A stretch of 12,087 nt of DNA from an uncultured Oscillospiraceae bacterium (GTDB lineage: Bacteria > Bacillota > Clostridia > Oscillospirales > Oscillospiraceae), in assembly GCA_900769835.1 (NCBI GenBank), contig CAAGIE010000145.1, positions 1 through 12,087 of the forward strand. Direction: 5' to 3'. Below the pieces are notes generated by a model. The model ran no database searches and had not been told where the DNA came from. It saw only the letters and a program-made list of their open reading frames with translations. This document shows, in pieces, positions 6,091-11,904 of this stretch. The translations under genes and the position numbers were made by a program. Positions within the stretch are counted from its first letter, which is position 1. Every line of letters starts with the position of its first letter.

Positions 6091-7038
6091 ATGAGTTTCG
6101 ACGCGCTTCTGGGAAATGAGCGGCTAAAAGAGAATATCAGCCGCAGTGTCAGCAGCGGCCGCGCCTCTCATTTCTACCTGATCTCCGGCCCCCAAGGCTC
6201 CGGAAAACACACCCTGGCGCGGCTTTTGGCCGCCGCTCTGCTCTGCCAGAGCGAGAAAAAGCCCTGTCTTGCCTGCCCCCAATGCCGCAAGACGATCTCC
6301 GGCAACCACCCGGACTATATCATCGTCAACGATCCCGAGCATAAGAACCTGCCGGTGCGGATCGTCCGCCAGATCCGGGACGAAATGTTCATCCGCCCCA
6401 ACGAGGGCGCAAAAAAGATCTATATGATCGATCAGGAAATGGGCATCGAGGGTCAAAACGCCCTCCTGAAGGTGCTGGAAGAGCCCCCCTCCTACGGCGT
6501 TTTCATGATCCTGACGGAAAACCCCGCCACCGTCCTGCCCACCATCCGCAGTCGTTGTACCCACCTGTCCATGTCCGGCCTGAGCGACGGAATGTTGCAG
6601 ACAGAACTGCAAAAACGTTTCCCCGCCGCAGACACGCAGGACATCCGGGCAGCCATCAGCCGCAGCGGCGGCTACTTAGGTCAGGCCATCGGCCTTTTGG
6701 AGGGCGAGAGCATTTTCGCCGCCCAAAGCCTTTCCTTTGCGGAGCATTACCTCCATAAGGATTGGTCGCAACTGGCGCTTTTGCTGGTAAGTATGGAAAA
6801 ACTGAAGCGGGATCAGGCCGTTTCCATTTTCGAGCAATGGTACGGTATTCTCCACGGCGCTCTTTTGTGCCGCTCCGGCGCAGACTCTCTTGCGCCCTAC
6901 GCCCGCCAGATCGCCCAAAGTCGCACCTCCCGGGAACTTTTGGCGAAGATGGAGATCCTGAAAAAAGCAATTTTGTATACTAAGGGCAACGTGTCCGTGG
7001 CCGCCGTCTGCGGTCATCTGACCCACGCCCTGCAATAG
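6091..7038 (+). CDS. holB: DNA polymerase III subunit delta prime (clamp loader)
   Basis: Delta prime is the rigid subunit of the clamp loader that places the sliding clamp on DNA during replication. The 315-residue AAA+ protein shows an intact P-loop, GPQGSGKHT (33-41). It also has the four zinc-module cysteines Cys52, Cys59, Cys62 and Cys65 (the latter three in a CLACPQC stretch), a LLKVLEEPP segment, and the SRC sensor-1 motif (154-156). I chose the ATG at 6091 (MSFDALLGNE), which has GAGGT 5 nt upstream. A longer in-frame reading from 5809 would translate the hairpin repeats and is rejected. ricT follows after 16 nt. The holB-ricT pair is the conserved arrangement of Bacillus and many Clostridia (tmk-yaaQ-yaaR-holB-yaaT). 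The tmk part is not next to it here. Confidence 0.92.
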   Translation: MSFDALLGNERLKENISRSVSSGRASHFYLISGPQGSGKHTLARLLAAALLCQSEKKPCLACPQCRKTISGNHPDYIIVNDPEHKNLPVRIVRQIRDEMFIRPNEGAKKIYMIDQEMGIEGQNALLKVLEEPPSYGVFMILTENPATVLPTIRSRCTHLSMSGLSDGMLQTELQKRFPAADTQDIRAAISRSGGYLGQAIGLLEGESIFAAQSLSFAEHYLHKDWSQLALLLVSMEKLKRDQAVSIFEQWYGILHGALLCRSGADSLAPYARQIAQSRTSRELLAKMEILKKAILYTKGNVSVAAVCGHLTHALQ

Positions 7039-7054
7039 ATAAGGAGTTATCCCA

Positions 7055-8251
7055 ATGAACGAACAACGCACCGTTACGGTGGTGGATATTCAGTTTCGCC
7101 CCGGTCAGAAGTGCTACTTCTTTGACCCCGCAGGTCACACCTGCCAGAAAGGCGACTATGTGATCATCGACACCGCTCGCGGCCCGGAATACGGCTGCTG
7201 TGTGGCCGGCAATCACCAGGTTTCCGAGAAGGAGATCGTTGCCCCTCTGCGCCCCGTGCTGCGCCACGCCACAGAAGCCGACAAAAAGACCGCCGCCGAC
7301 AACCAGAAAAAAGAGCAGGATGCCTTCCGCGTCTGCAGTTCCATGATCACCGAGCAGAAACTGGATATGCAACTGGTCAGCGCCGAATGCTCCTTCGACG
7401 GCAGTAAGATCCTTTTCTTCTTCACCGCCGACGAGCGAGTGGACTTCCGCGAACTGGTAAAGAATCTGGCATCTGCTTTCCACACCCGCATCGAACTGCG
7501 CCAGATCGGCGTCCGCGACAAGGCAAAGATGGTGGGCGGTCTGGGCATTTGCGGCAGACCCTTCTGCTGCACCGAATTTCTGGACGATTTCCAGCCCGTT
7601 TCCATCAAGATGGCAAAGACCCAGAACCTGAGCCTGAACCCCACCAAGATCTCCGGCACCTGCGGCCGCCTGATGTGCTGCCTGAAATACGAGCAGGACA
7701 CCTATGAAGATCTGATCCGCACCAGCCCGAAATTAGAGTCCTTTGTGGACACCCCCGAGGGTCGCGGCACCGTGGTGGAACTGGATCTCCAGCGCCAGCG
7801 GGTAAAGGTCCGCTTTGAGAACCGCCCCGAGGCCATGGGCAATTTTGCAAACGACGAGATCGCCGTTCTGCGCAGCGGCAAGGCAAAAAAGACCGACGCC
7901 CCCATCCCCGCAGACCTGGCTCCCATTTCCGGCGGCGCATCCCGCCGTCGCTTCCAGAAGGAACTCCCCGAGGACGGCCCGGTGCTGGACTCCATCAAGT
8001 TCCGTTACAGTGAGGAAACCATCGCAGAGGATGTGGTGGCCACCCCCGAGGAACCTGCCGAGCACAAGCCCCACCGCAACCGCCACAGAAAGGGCAAGTC
8101 CCGCAAGCCTGCCGGCGAGCAGAAGCCTCAGGAGCAAAAGCCCCAGGAGCAAAAACCCGCCCAGGAACCCGCCGGCGAAAACGCACCCAAGAAAAACCAC
8201 CATCGCCGCCGTCACCATCACCATAAGCCCAAAACCGGCGAAAATAAATAA
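7055..8251 (+). CDS. ricT: RicT/YaaT PSP1-domain protein with a His/Arg-rich C-terminal tail
   Basis: RicT is one of the three proteins of the B. subtilis Ric (Y-) complex, an Fe-S-containing partner of RNase Y that affects mRNA maturation, sporulation, competence and biofilm formation. The PSP1 domain fills roughly residues 1-215. It contains the two cysteine clusters GICGRPFCC (Cys166, 171, 172) and SGTCGRLMCCLKYE (Cys203, 208, 209), which fit Fe-S ligands. A small barrel-like part follows to about 275. The remaining tail is low complexity: from about 336 it is rich in Lys, Arg, His, Pro and Gln, with KPQEQ units and a terminal HHRRRHHHH cluster. This is 398 residues in all, against about 275 for B. 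subtilis RicT. AAGGAG lies 8 nt before the ATG. It is co-transcribed with holB and ended by a strong hairpin. Confidence 0.9.
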   Translation: MNEQRTVTVVDIQFRPGQKCYFFDPAGHTCQKGDYVIIDTARGPEYGCCVAGNHQVSEKEIVAPLRPVLRHATEADKKTAADNQKKEQDAFRVCSSMITEQKLDMQLVSAECSFDGSKILFFFTADERVDFRELVKNLASAFHTRIELRQIGVRDKAKMVGGLGICGRPFCCTEFLDDFQPVSIKMAKTQNLSLNPTKISGTCGRLMCCLKYEQDTYEDLIRTSPKLESFVDTPEGRGTVVELDLQRQRVKVRFENRPEAMGNFANDEIAVLRSGKAKKTDAPIPADLAPISGGASRRRFQKELPEDGPVLDSIKFRYSEETIAEDVVATPEEPAEHKPHRNRHRKGKSRKPAGEQKPQEQKPQEQKPAQEPAGENAPKKNHHRRRHHHHKPKTGENK

Positions 8252-8256
8252 AAAAC

Positions 8257-8290
8257 CAGCCATTGTGGTTTCCCACAATGGCTGATTTCT
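8257..8290. terminator. Bidirectional intrinsic terminator between ricT and the lipoprotein gene
   Basis: A perfect 12-bp stem (8257-8268 with 8273-8284) with a 4-nt loop sits in the 40-nt convergent gap. On the plus strand it is followed by ATTTCTTTT. On the minus strand it is followed by GTTTTTTATTTATTTT, a good T-tract. It can end both ricT and the convergent gene. Confidence 0.9.
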
Positions 8291-8291
8291 T

Positions 8292-9281
8292 TTAATTCAC
8301 AACGGCAAATCGGAACGCGAATACCTTCAGGTCGGGCGCCACGGCATCCTCCATCCAGTAGTCCTGATTTTTCTGCAGGGCCTCTGCCACCGTGGCGGCA
8401 GGCACCTCCTGCTCCATAAAGTAGTACTCTGCGTGGTAGGTTTCCACGCCGTTTTCAAAATGAAGTTCGTCCATCAGGTCGCCGTGTTCGTTGAAGCGGT
8501 ATTCCTGCCGCTCCACCTCCACCGCCCGATCGTACACCAGATGCATGGTCAGTTGACCCTGCTGGTTATAGAGGAATTCCTCCCAGGTCCAGGTGTTGCG
8601 AATGGGGCTTTTGTATTCCTCTTTGCACAACGTGCCGTCACTGTAATAGGTACGCAGGATCTGCATCACGTGCTCCGTGTCGGAGAACCAGGACTCCTCG
8701 ATCAAAAAGCCGTTGGCGTCATACGTGTAGGTTGCCCGCACACGGTCGCCGTTGGCTTTTTCGTAGACCGCCTGCAAAACGCCGTTTTCGTCGTAGCGAT
8801 ACCACAGATCATAGGTCTTTCCGTCCTGCGTCAGCACCTTTTCCGTCGCGCGGCCGTTCTCATCGTAGGTGTAGGCTTCCCGGTAGGTCAGCGTTTCCCC
8901 CTCGTAACGGGCAAATTCCGTCAGGTTGCCCCCCTCGTCATAGACCCACTGCTGATAGGAAAGCCGTTCCTCGCCCTGCATTTTCTCTTTCAGGATCAGG
9001 CGGCCCGCATCGTCGTAGGTGTAGTTGGTCTGGGTGGTGTCGTCCTTTTCCGCCAGCAAAAAGCCCTGCTGATCGTAGGCATAGCGGGTCTTTACCTCTC
9101 CCACCACTTTCTGGTTCATTAAGCACACCGTAACGGTGTCCTTGGGGGCGGGATCTTCATCAGTGGTTTCCGCGGTGGTAGACACTTTTTCCTTTTCCTT
9201 CTCCGGCTCCTTGCCGCAGCCCCACAAGGTCAAAAGCAGCGCCGACAGCAATATCATCGCCAGAATCCTTTTTCTGTTCAT
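8292..9281 (-). CDS. Lipoprotein of about nine YD-type (RHS-like) repeats
   Basis: I do not recognise a named family beyond the repeat type. The 329-residue protein starts MNRKRILAMILLSALLLTLWGC: a basic N-terminus, a hydrophobic stretch and a lipobox with Cys22, so it should be a membrane-anchored lipoprotein on the outer face. An acidic/Thr linker (about 24-48) follows. Then nine units begin YxYDxxGxL-like at residues 66, 86, 111, 136, 160, 184, 210, 235 and 260, a period of 20-26 and mostly 25 residues, with a partial tenth at 284. Unit 7 is shortened (YYSDGTL). No toxin domain is visible. The ATG at 9281 has AAAGGGAG upstream; a longer frame to 9359 overlaps tatD and is rejected. It begins 25 nt after tatD, so co-transcription is likely. 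The function is unknown; a surface scaffold or binding role is inference. Confidence 0.82.
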   Translation of the reverse strand: MNRKRILAMILLSALLLTLWGCGKEPEKEKEKVSTTAETTDEDPAPKDTVTVCLMNQKVVGEVKTRYAYDQQGFLLAEKDDTTQTNYTYDDAGRLILKEKMQGEERLSYQQWVYDEGGNLTEFARYEGETLTYREAYTYDENGRATEKVLTQDGKTYDLWYRYDENGVLQAVYEKANGDRVRATYTYDANGFLIEESWFSDTEHVMQILRTYYSDGTLCKEEYKSPIRNTWTWEEFLYNQQGQLTMHLVYDRAVEVERQEYRFNEHGDLMDELHFENGVETYHAEYYFMEQEVPAATVAEALQKNQDYWMEDAVAPDLKVFAFRFAVVN

Positions 9282-9306
9282 ACACGCTCCCTTTCTCTCT
9301 GAAAAA

Positions 9307-10065
9307 TCAAATTCTATACAGTCGTTTTCCGTTCTCGAAAGTTGCCTGATGGACTTCATCTACCGAAATGCCCCGAATCTCCGCCAGCCGCTCTGCCATA
9401 CGGTAGAGGTAGCCGGGATCGTTGCGCTTGCCACGGAAAGGCTCCGGCGCCATAAAGGGACAATCCGTCTCCAGTACGATCCGCTCCAGAGGGATGGAGG
9501 CCGCAGTCTCCACCGCCTTGCGGGCATTTTTAAAGGTCAGCACGCCGGTAAAGCCGATGTACCAGCCCATATTCACCAATTGCCGCGCCATCTCCGCAGA
9601 ACCGGAGTAGCAATGGAACACGCCCTTGACCGTGGGGAACTCCTTGATGATCCGCATGCCGTCGTCGTGGGCTTCCCGCTCGTGGACGATCACGGGCATA
9701 TCCAGTTCCTTCGCCAGTTCCATCTGCATCCGGAAGGCTCTTTTCTGCACGTCCCGGGGGATGTCCTCATAATAATAGTCCAGACCGATCTCGCCGATGG
9801 CCTTCACCTTGGGCAGTTTACATAACTTTCTGTATTCCTCAATGACCTCGTCGTTCACCTCGTTGGCGGCATCGGGGTGGGAGCCCACGGCGGCGTAGAC
9901 GAAAGGATATTTCTCCGCCAGCGCCACGCCGAGGCGGGAGGTTTCCAGGCAGCAGCCGGGGTTCATCACAAGCCCAACATTCTTTTCTTCGAGGCCCGTG
10001 AGGATCTCGTGGATCTCCGCATCGAACACCGGGTCCACCAGATGGGCGTGGGTATCAAACAGCAT
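9307..10065 (-). CDS. tatD: TatD-family metal-dependent hydrolase / DNase
   Basis: TatD-type proteins are TIM-barrel metallohydrolases with 3'-to-5' exonuclease or DNase activity, linked to DNA repair and quality control. All metal-site landmarks of the family are present: DTHAHL with His6 and His8, GSHP (61-64), GEIGLDYYYE with Glu92, VIVHERE with His128, FHCYSGS with His151, and ETDCPF with Asp201. The 252 residues match the family length. The ATG at 10065 has AAGGAG 6 nt upstream. A 15-residue upstream extension to 10110 crosses a leader hairpin and is rejected. The gene has its own sigma-A promoter after the YmxH-like gene, and is followed closely by the lipoprotein gene. The exact substrate is uncertain. 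Confidence 0.94.
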   Translation of the reverse strand: MLFDTHAHLVDPVFDAEIHEILTGLEEKNVGLVMNPGCCLETSRLGVALAEKYPFVYAAVGSHPDAANEVNDEVIEEYRKLCKLPKVKAIGEIGLDYYYEDIPRDVQKRAFRMQMELAKELDMPVIVHEREAHDDGMRIIKEFPTVKGVFHCYSGSAEMARQLVNMGWYIGFTGVLTFKNARKAVETAASIPLERIVLETDCPFMAPEPFRGKRNDPGYLYRMAERLAEIRGISVDEVHQATFENGKRLYRI

Positions 10066-10090
10066 GGTTATCTCCTTTTTGGGGAAGCGA

Positions 10091-10162
10091 CCCCGGAACG
10101 CCGGGGGCATCCGTCCTGTGGTTCATTTTCTATATCATACTGTTTTTTCCCTGATTTTGCAA
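10091..10162 (-). promoter_or_regulatory. Sigma-A promoter and leader hairpin of tatD
   Basis: Minus strand: -35 TTGCAA (10162-10157), a 17-nt spacer and -10 TATGAT (10139-10134). The leader then carries a GC-only 6-bp hairpin with a 4-nt loop (10106-10101 with 10096-10091), about 14 nt before the Shine-Dalgarno. The promoter is good. Any regulatory role for the hairpin is unproven. Confidence 0.75.
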
Positions 10163-10169
10163 GAAAAAA

Positions 10170-10448
10170 TCAAAACCAGCCGCCTTTTTTGCAGGGAATG
10201 CGGCATTCTTCGGGCTTGACATCCACCAAAATAATGTCCGGCCCGATCCTGCGGATGCAGTGCCAGGGGATCACAAAGTCCTCCCGCCGTCCGAAAAGCC
10301 CCCACAATTTACACGGCCCCGGCACCACCAGCGCCAGAACATTTCCCTCCGGCAGTTGGAGTTTTGCGTCGCTAACGAACCCCAGCCGCTGACCGTCCCG
10401 CAGGCAGATCACCTCTTTTGCCTGCAGTTCCCGAAAGGTTTCGCACAT
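10170..10448 (-). CDS. YlmC/YmxH-family PRC-barrel protein (sporulation family)
   Basis: The 92-residue protein is a single PRC-barrel domain of the YlmC/YmxH type: an opening LQAKEVICLRDGQRLGFVSD, a central VLALVVPGPCKLWGLFGRREDFVIPW, and IRRIGPDIILVDV near the C-terminus. It is small, soluble and has no signal or membrane segment. Family members occur in endospore formers, often beside sigE/sigG, but their biochemical role is not established. Here the gene lies divergently next to sigG, which supports the sporulation link. The ATG at 10448 is preceded by AAGGAGG at close spacing and by a second AGGAGGT about 14 nt further up. A possible sporulation-type -10, CATAGATT, lies at 10483-10476. 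Confidence 0.85.
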   Translation of the reverse strand: MCETFRELQAKEVICLRDGQRLGFVSDAKLQLPEGNVLALVVPGPCKLWGLFGRREDFVIPWHCIRRIGPDIILVDVKPEECRIPCKKGGWF

Positions 10449-10630
10449 ATAGACCCCTCCTTTTTCACCTCCTCTAATCTATGAAAAAAGAGGGCGGAAA
10501 TTGCCTGTCAATACCCAAATTTTTGGACCGAAAAAATGGTATTGTGAACATTTTGCCGGGCGAAAAAATTGGGGTTTTCGGGGGTACCGTCGAAATAATT
10601 TATGTAAACCCGAATGGGCAAAAAAGTGGG

Positions 10631-10687
10631 TTTTCCACCCTTGTGGAAAAACTTGTGGAGAATGTGGAAAACTCAATATTATCAACA
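10631..10687. promoter_or_regulatory. Cluster of near-consensus DnaA boxes
   Basis: Relative to the DnaA box TTATCCACA (reverse TGTGGATAA), four 9-mers have a single mismatch: TGTGGAAAA at 10642-10650, TGTGGAGAA at 10654-10662, TGTGGAAAA at 10663-10671, and TTATCAACA in the other orientation at 10679-10687. TTTTCCACC at 10631-10639 has two mismatches and forms an 8-bp hairpin with the first box. The second and third boxes abut exactly. An AT-rich stretch (CTCAATATTATCAACAG) adjoins. The layout is like DnaA-box arrays of Bacillota origins or DnaA-regulated promoters, but none of the boxes is perfect and binding is unproven. Confidence 0.45.
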
Positions 10688-10766
10688 GAAAAGACCTCCG
10701 CGACCCCCAAAAAACCCGCAAGATCATTTCCAACTTTTTCCCCCTTTTTGTGGCAAAAAACCGGGG

Positions 10767-10782
10767 CATAATCCGGATTATG
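10767..10782. promoter_or_regulatory. Perfect 16-bp palindrome CATAATCCGGATTATG
   Basis: The 16 bases equal their own reverse complement with no central spacer. The site lies about 137 bp before the sigG promoter. It could be an operator for a dimeric regulator; no T-tract follows, so it is not a terminator. Confidence 0.35.
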
Positions 10783-10890
10783 TAGCCGTTATGCGAGGGA
10801 GTTTTATGGTAATATTTGGTCGCAAAAGTTGGCAATATCACGAAAATCGTCCGTTTTTGGCCCCCGCCCAACGGCTCTGCCGCCAAAAAT

Positions 10891-10907
10891 TTGTGCAACC
10901 TGCACAA
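10891..10907. promoter_or_regulatory. Perfect 7-3-7 inverted repeat upstream of the sigG promoter
   Basis: TTGTGCA, the spacer ACC and TGCACAA form a perfect 17-bp dyad that ends 11 bp before the -35 of the predicted sigma-F promoter. Spacing and symmetry suit a dimeric DNA-binding protein acting near the promoter. The regulator is unknown. Confidence 0.4.
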
Positions 10908-10918
10908 CTATCCCTCTT

Positions 10919-10947
10919 GTATGAAAATGTGTCCACGGGCTACACTA
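10919..10947 (+). promoter_or_regulatory. Sigma-F type promoter of sigG
   Basis: The -10 element GGCTACACTA (10938-10947) fits the B. subtilis sigma-F pattern GGnnAnAnTR at every specified position. GTATG (10919-10923) fits the -35 GYATA in four of five positions, with a 14-nt spacer. The predicted start near 10954 leaves a very short leader before the AGGAGG at 10963. A weaker sigma-G reading (TGTATG, 17 nt, TACACTA) overlaps it, which would allow autoregulation. Confidence 0.6.
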
Positions 10948-10972
10948 TATTATCATTTATGCAGGAGGATTT

Positions 10973-11749
10973 ATGCAGGCGAAAGTAGAGATCTGCGGTG
11001 TGGACACCGCCCGGCTGAAAGTTCTGACTCAGGAGGAAATGGAGGCACTTTTGCACAAAAGCAGCGCCGGCGACCCCCAGGCGCGGCAGCAACTCATCGA
11101 GGGAAATCTTCGGCTTGTGTTGTCCGTGATCCAGAGATTTGCCGCCCGCGGGGAGAACCCCGACGACCTGTTTCAGGTGGGGTGCATCGGACTGATGAAA
11201 GCCATCAATAATTTCGACCCCACAAAGGGCGTCCGCTTCTCCACCTACGGCGTGCCCATGATCGCGGGAGAGGTGCGCCGCTACCTGCGGGATAATTCCC
11301 CCATTCGGGTGTCCCGCTCCATTCGGGATATGGCCTATCGGGTTCTGCAGTGCAAAGAGGAACTGCAACTGCGGCTGGGACGAGAGCCCGGTCTGGAGGA
11401 GATCGCGAAGGAACTTAATCTACCCTCAGAGCAGGTGGCGGAGGCTATGGACGCAGTTTGCGCACCGGTGAGCCTTTCTGAGCCCGTGTTCACCGACGGC
11501 GGAGACCCCCTGACGGTGATGGATCAGGTGCGGGACACCAAAAACACCGACGAAAACTGGTTGGAAAAACTCTGCCTGCGGTCAGCCTACCAGAATTTAG
11601 GCAGTCGGGAAAAGCAGATCCTCTCTCTGCGATTCTACGACGGCAAGACCCAAAATCAGGTGGCGGACATTCTGGGCATCTCCCAGGCCCAGGTCTCCCG
11701 CCTGGAAAAAGGCGCCATCAGTTCCATGCGAAAAGAATTCCTGTCTTAA
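10973..11749 (+). CDS. sigG: RNA polymerase sporulation sigma factor SigG
   Basis: SigG directs late gene expression in the forespore after engulfment. The 258-residue protein has the SigG-specific N-terminal VEICGVDT (5-12). Region 2 follows, with GNLRLVLSVIQRF and DDLFQVGCIGLMKA (64-77) and VRFSTYGVPMIAGEVRRYLRDN (87-108). Region 3 has IRVSRSIRDMAY, and region 4 a helix-turn-helix TQNQVADILGISQAQVSRLE (226-245). The DGGDPLTVMDQVRD segment also matches SigG. The ATG at 10973 has AGGAGG 4 nt upstream. At the position equal to B. subtilis Asn45 (VNGNLR), this protein has Glu43 (IEGNLR), as in sigma-F-like proteins. A sigma-F-type promoter precedes it. Downstream there is no classical terminator, only repeat elements. 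Confidence 0.95.
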   Translation: MQAKVEICGVDTARLKVLTQEEMEALLHKSSAGDPQARQQLIEGNLRLVLSVIQRFAARGENPDDLFQVGCIGLMKAINNFDPTKGVRFSTYGVPMIAGEVRRYLRDNSPIRVSRSIRDMAYRVLQCKEELQLRLGREPGLEEIAKELNLPSEQVAEAMDAVCAPVSLSEPVFTDGGDPLTVMDQVRDTKNTDENWLEKLCLRSAYQNLGSREKQILSLRFYDGKTQNQVADILGISQAQVSRLEKGAISSMRKEFLS

Positions 11750-11802
11750 CAATTGACAATGGACAGTTGACAATTGACAATTGTGGTGTCGGCTTTGCCG
11801 AC
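11750..11802. repeat. TTGACAATT repeat with adjoining hairpin, right after sigG
   Basis: From the base after the sigG stop codon the sequence CAATTGACAATGGACAGTTG and its continuation carry three TTGACA hexamers (11753, 11768, 11775 approximately) in short tandem units. A perfect 6-bp hairpin GTCGGC-TTT-GCCGAC (11788-11802) follows. Reverse-oriented kin lie before holB (6044-6076), and a degraded copy with the same hairpin lies between truB and ribF. No T-tract follows the hairpin, so it is a poor terminator. Confidence 0.65.
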
Positions 11803-11810
11803 GATCAAAA

Positions 11811-11860
11811 TGTAGGGGCGGTCATCGGCCGCCCGCGGGCGAACACAGTTCGCCCCTACA
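11811..11860. repeat. 50-bp palindromic element with perfect 10-bp terminal inverted repeats
   Basis: The element starts TGTAGGGGCG and ends CGCCCCTACA, an exact 10-bp inverted repeat. Inside lie two hairpins: a 6-bp stem (11816-11821 with 11829-11834) and an 8-bp stem with a 3-nt loop (11837-11844 with 11848-11855). This twin-hairpin layout resembles REP/BIME-type or MITE-like intergenic repeats. Only one copy is in this window, so dispersal is inference. Confidence 0.6.
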
Positions 11861-11864
11861 AAGG

Positions 11865-11904
11865 TGGCAATATCCTTGAGATTGCCACGGGCAACAAGTT
11901 GCCC
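11865..11904. repeat. Second twin-hairpin element
   Basis: Four bases after the previous element come TGGCAAT/ATTGCCA (11865-11871 with 11881-11887, 9-nt loop) and the near-continuous palindrome GGGCAACAAGTTGCCC (11889-11904). CTCGCAATGACAA (11904-11916) may be its tail. The organisation, two hairpins one base apart, parallels the neighbouring element but with a different sequence. Confidence 0.55.

Larger units (their letters stand above)
10449..10972. other. 524-bp divergent, AT-rich spacer between the YmxH-like gene and sigG
   Basis: No convincing protein gene is present; open frames here lack ribosome binding sites and resemble nothing known to me. The spacer is visibly richer in A/T tracts than its neighbours. 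An imperfect direct repeat of the form GGGC, A-tract, GGGTTTTC occurs near 10558 and 10616. Between 10631 and 10687 is a cluster of DnaA-box-like 9-mers. A 16-bp palindrome (10767-10782), a 17-bp inverted repeat (10891-10907) and the sigG promoter follow. About 110 bp (10783-10890) show nothing I can name. Confidence 0.7.

Noticed and set aside
10481..10785. Two plus-strand open frames of 94-96 codons in the ymxH-sigG spacer
   Set aside because: No ribosome binding site precedes them, the reading covers the DnaA-box-like cluster and A/T tracts, and the sequences resemble no family I know.
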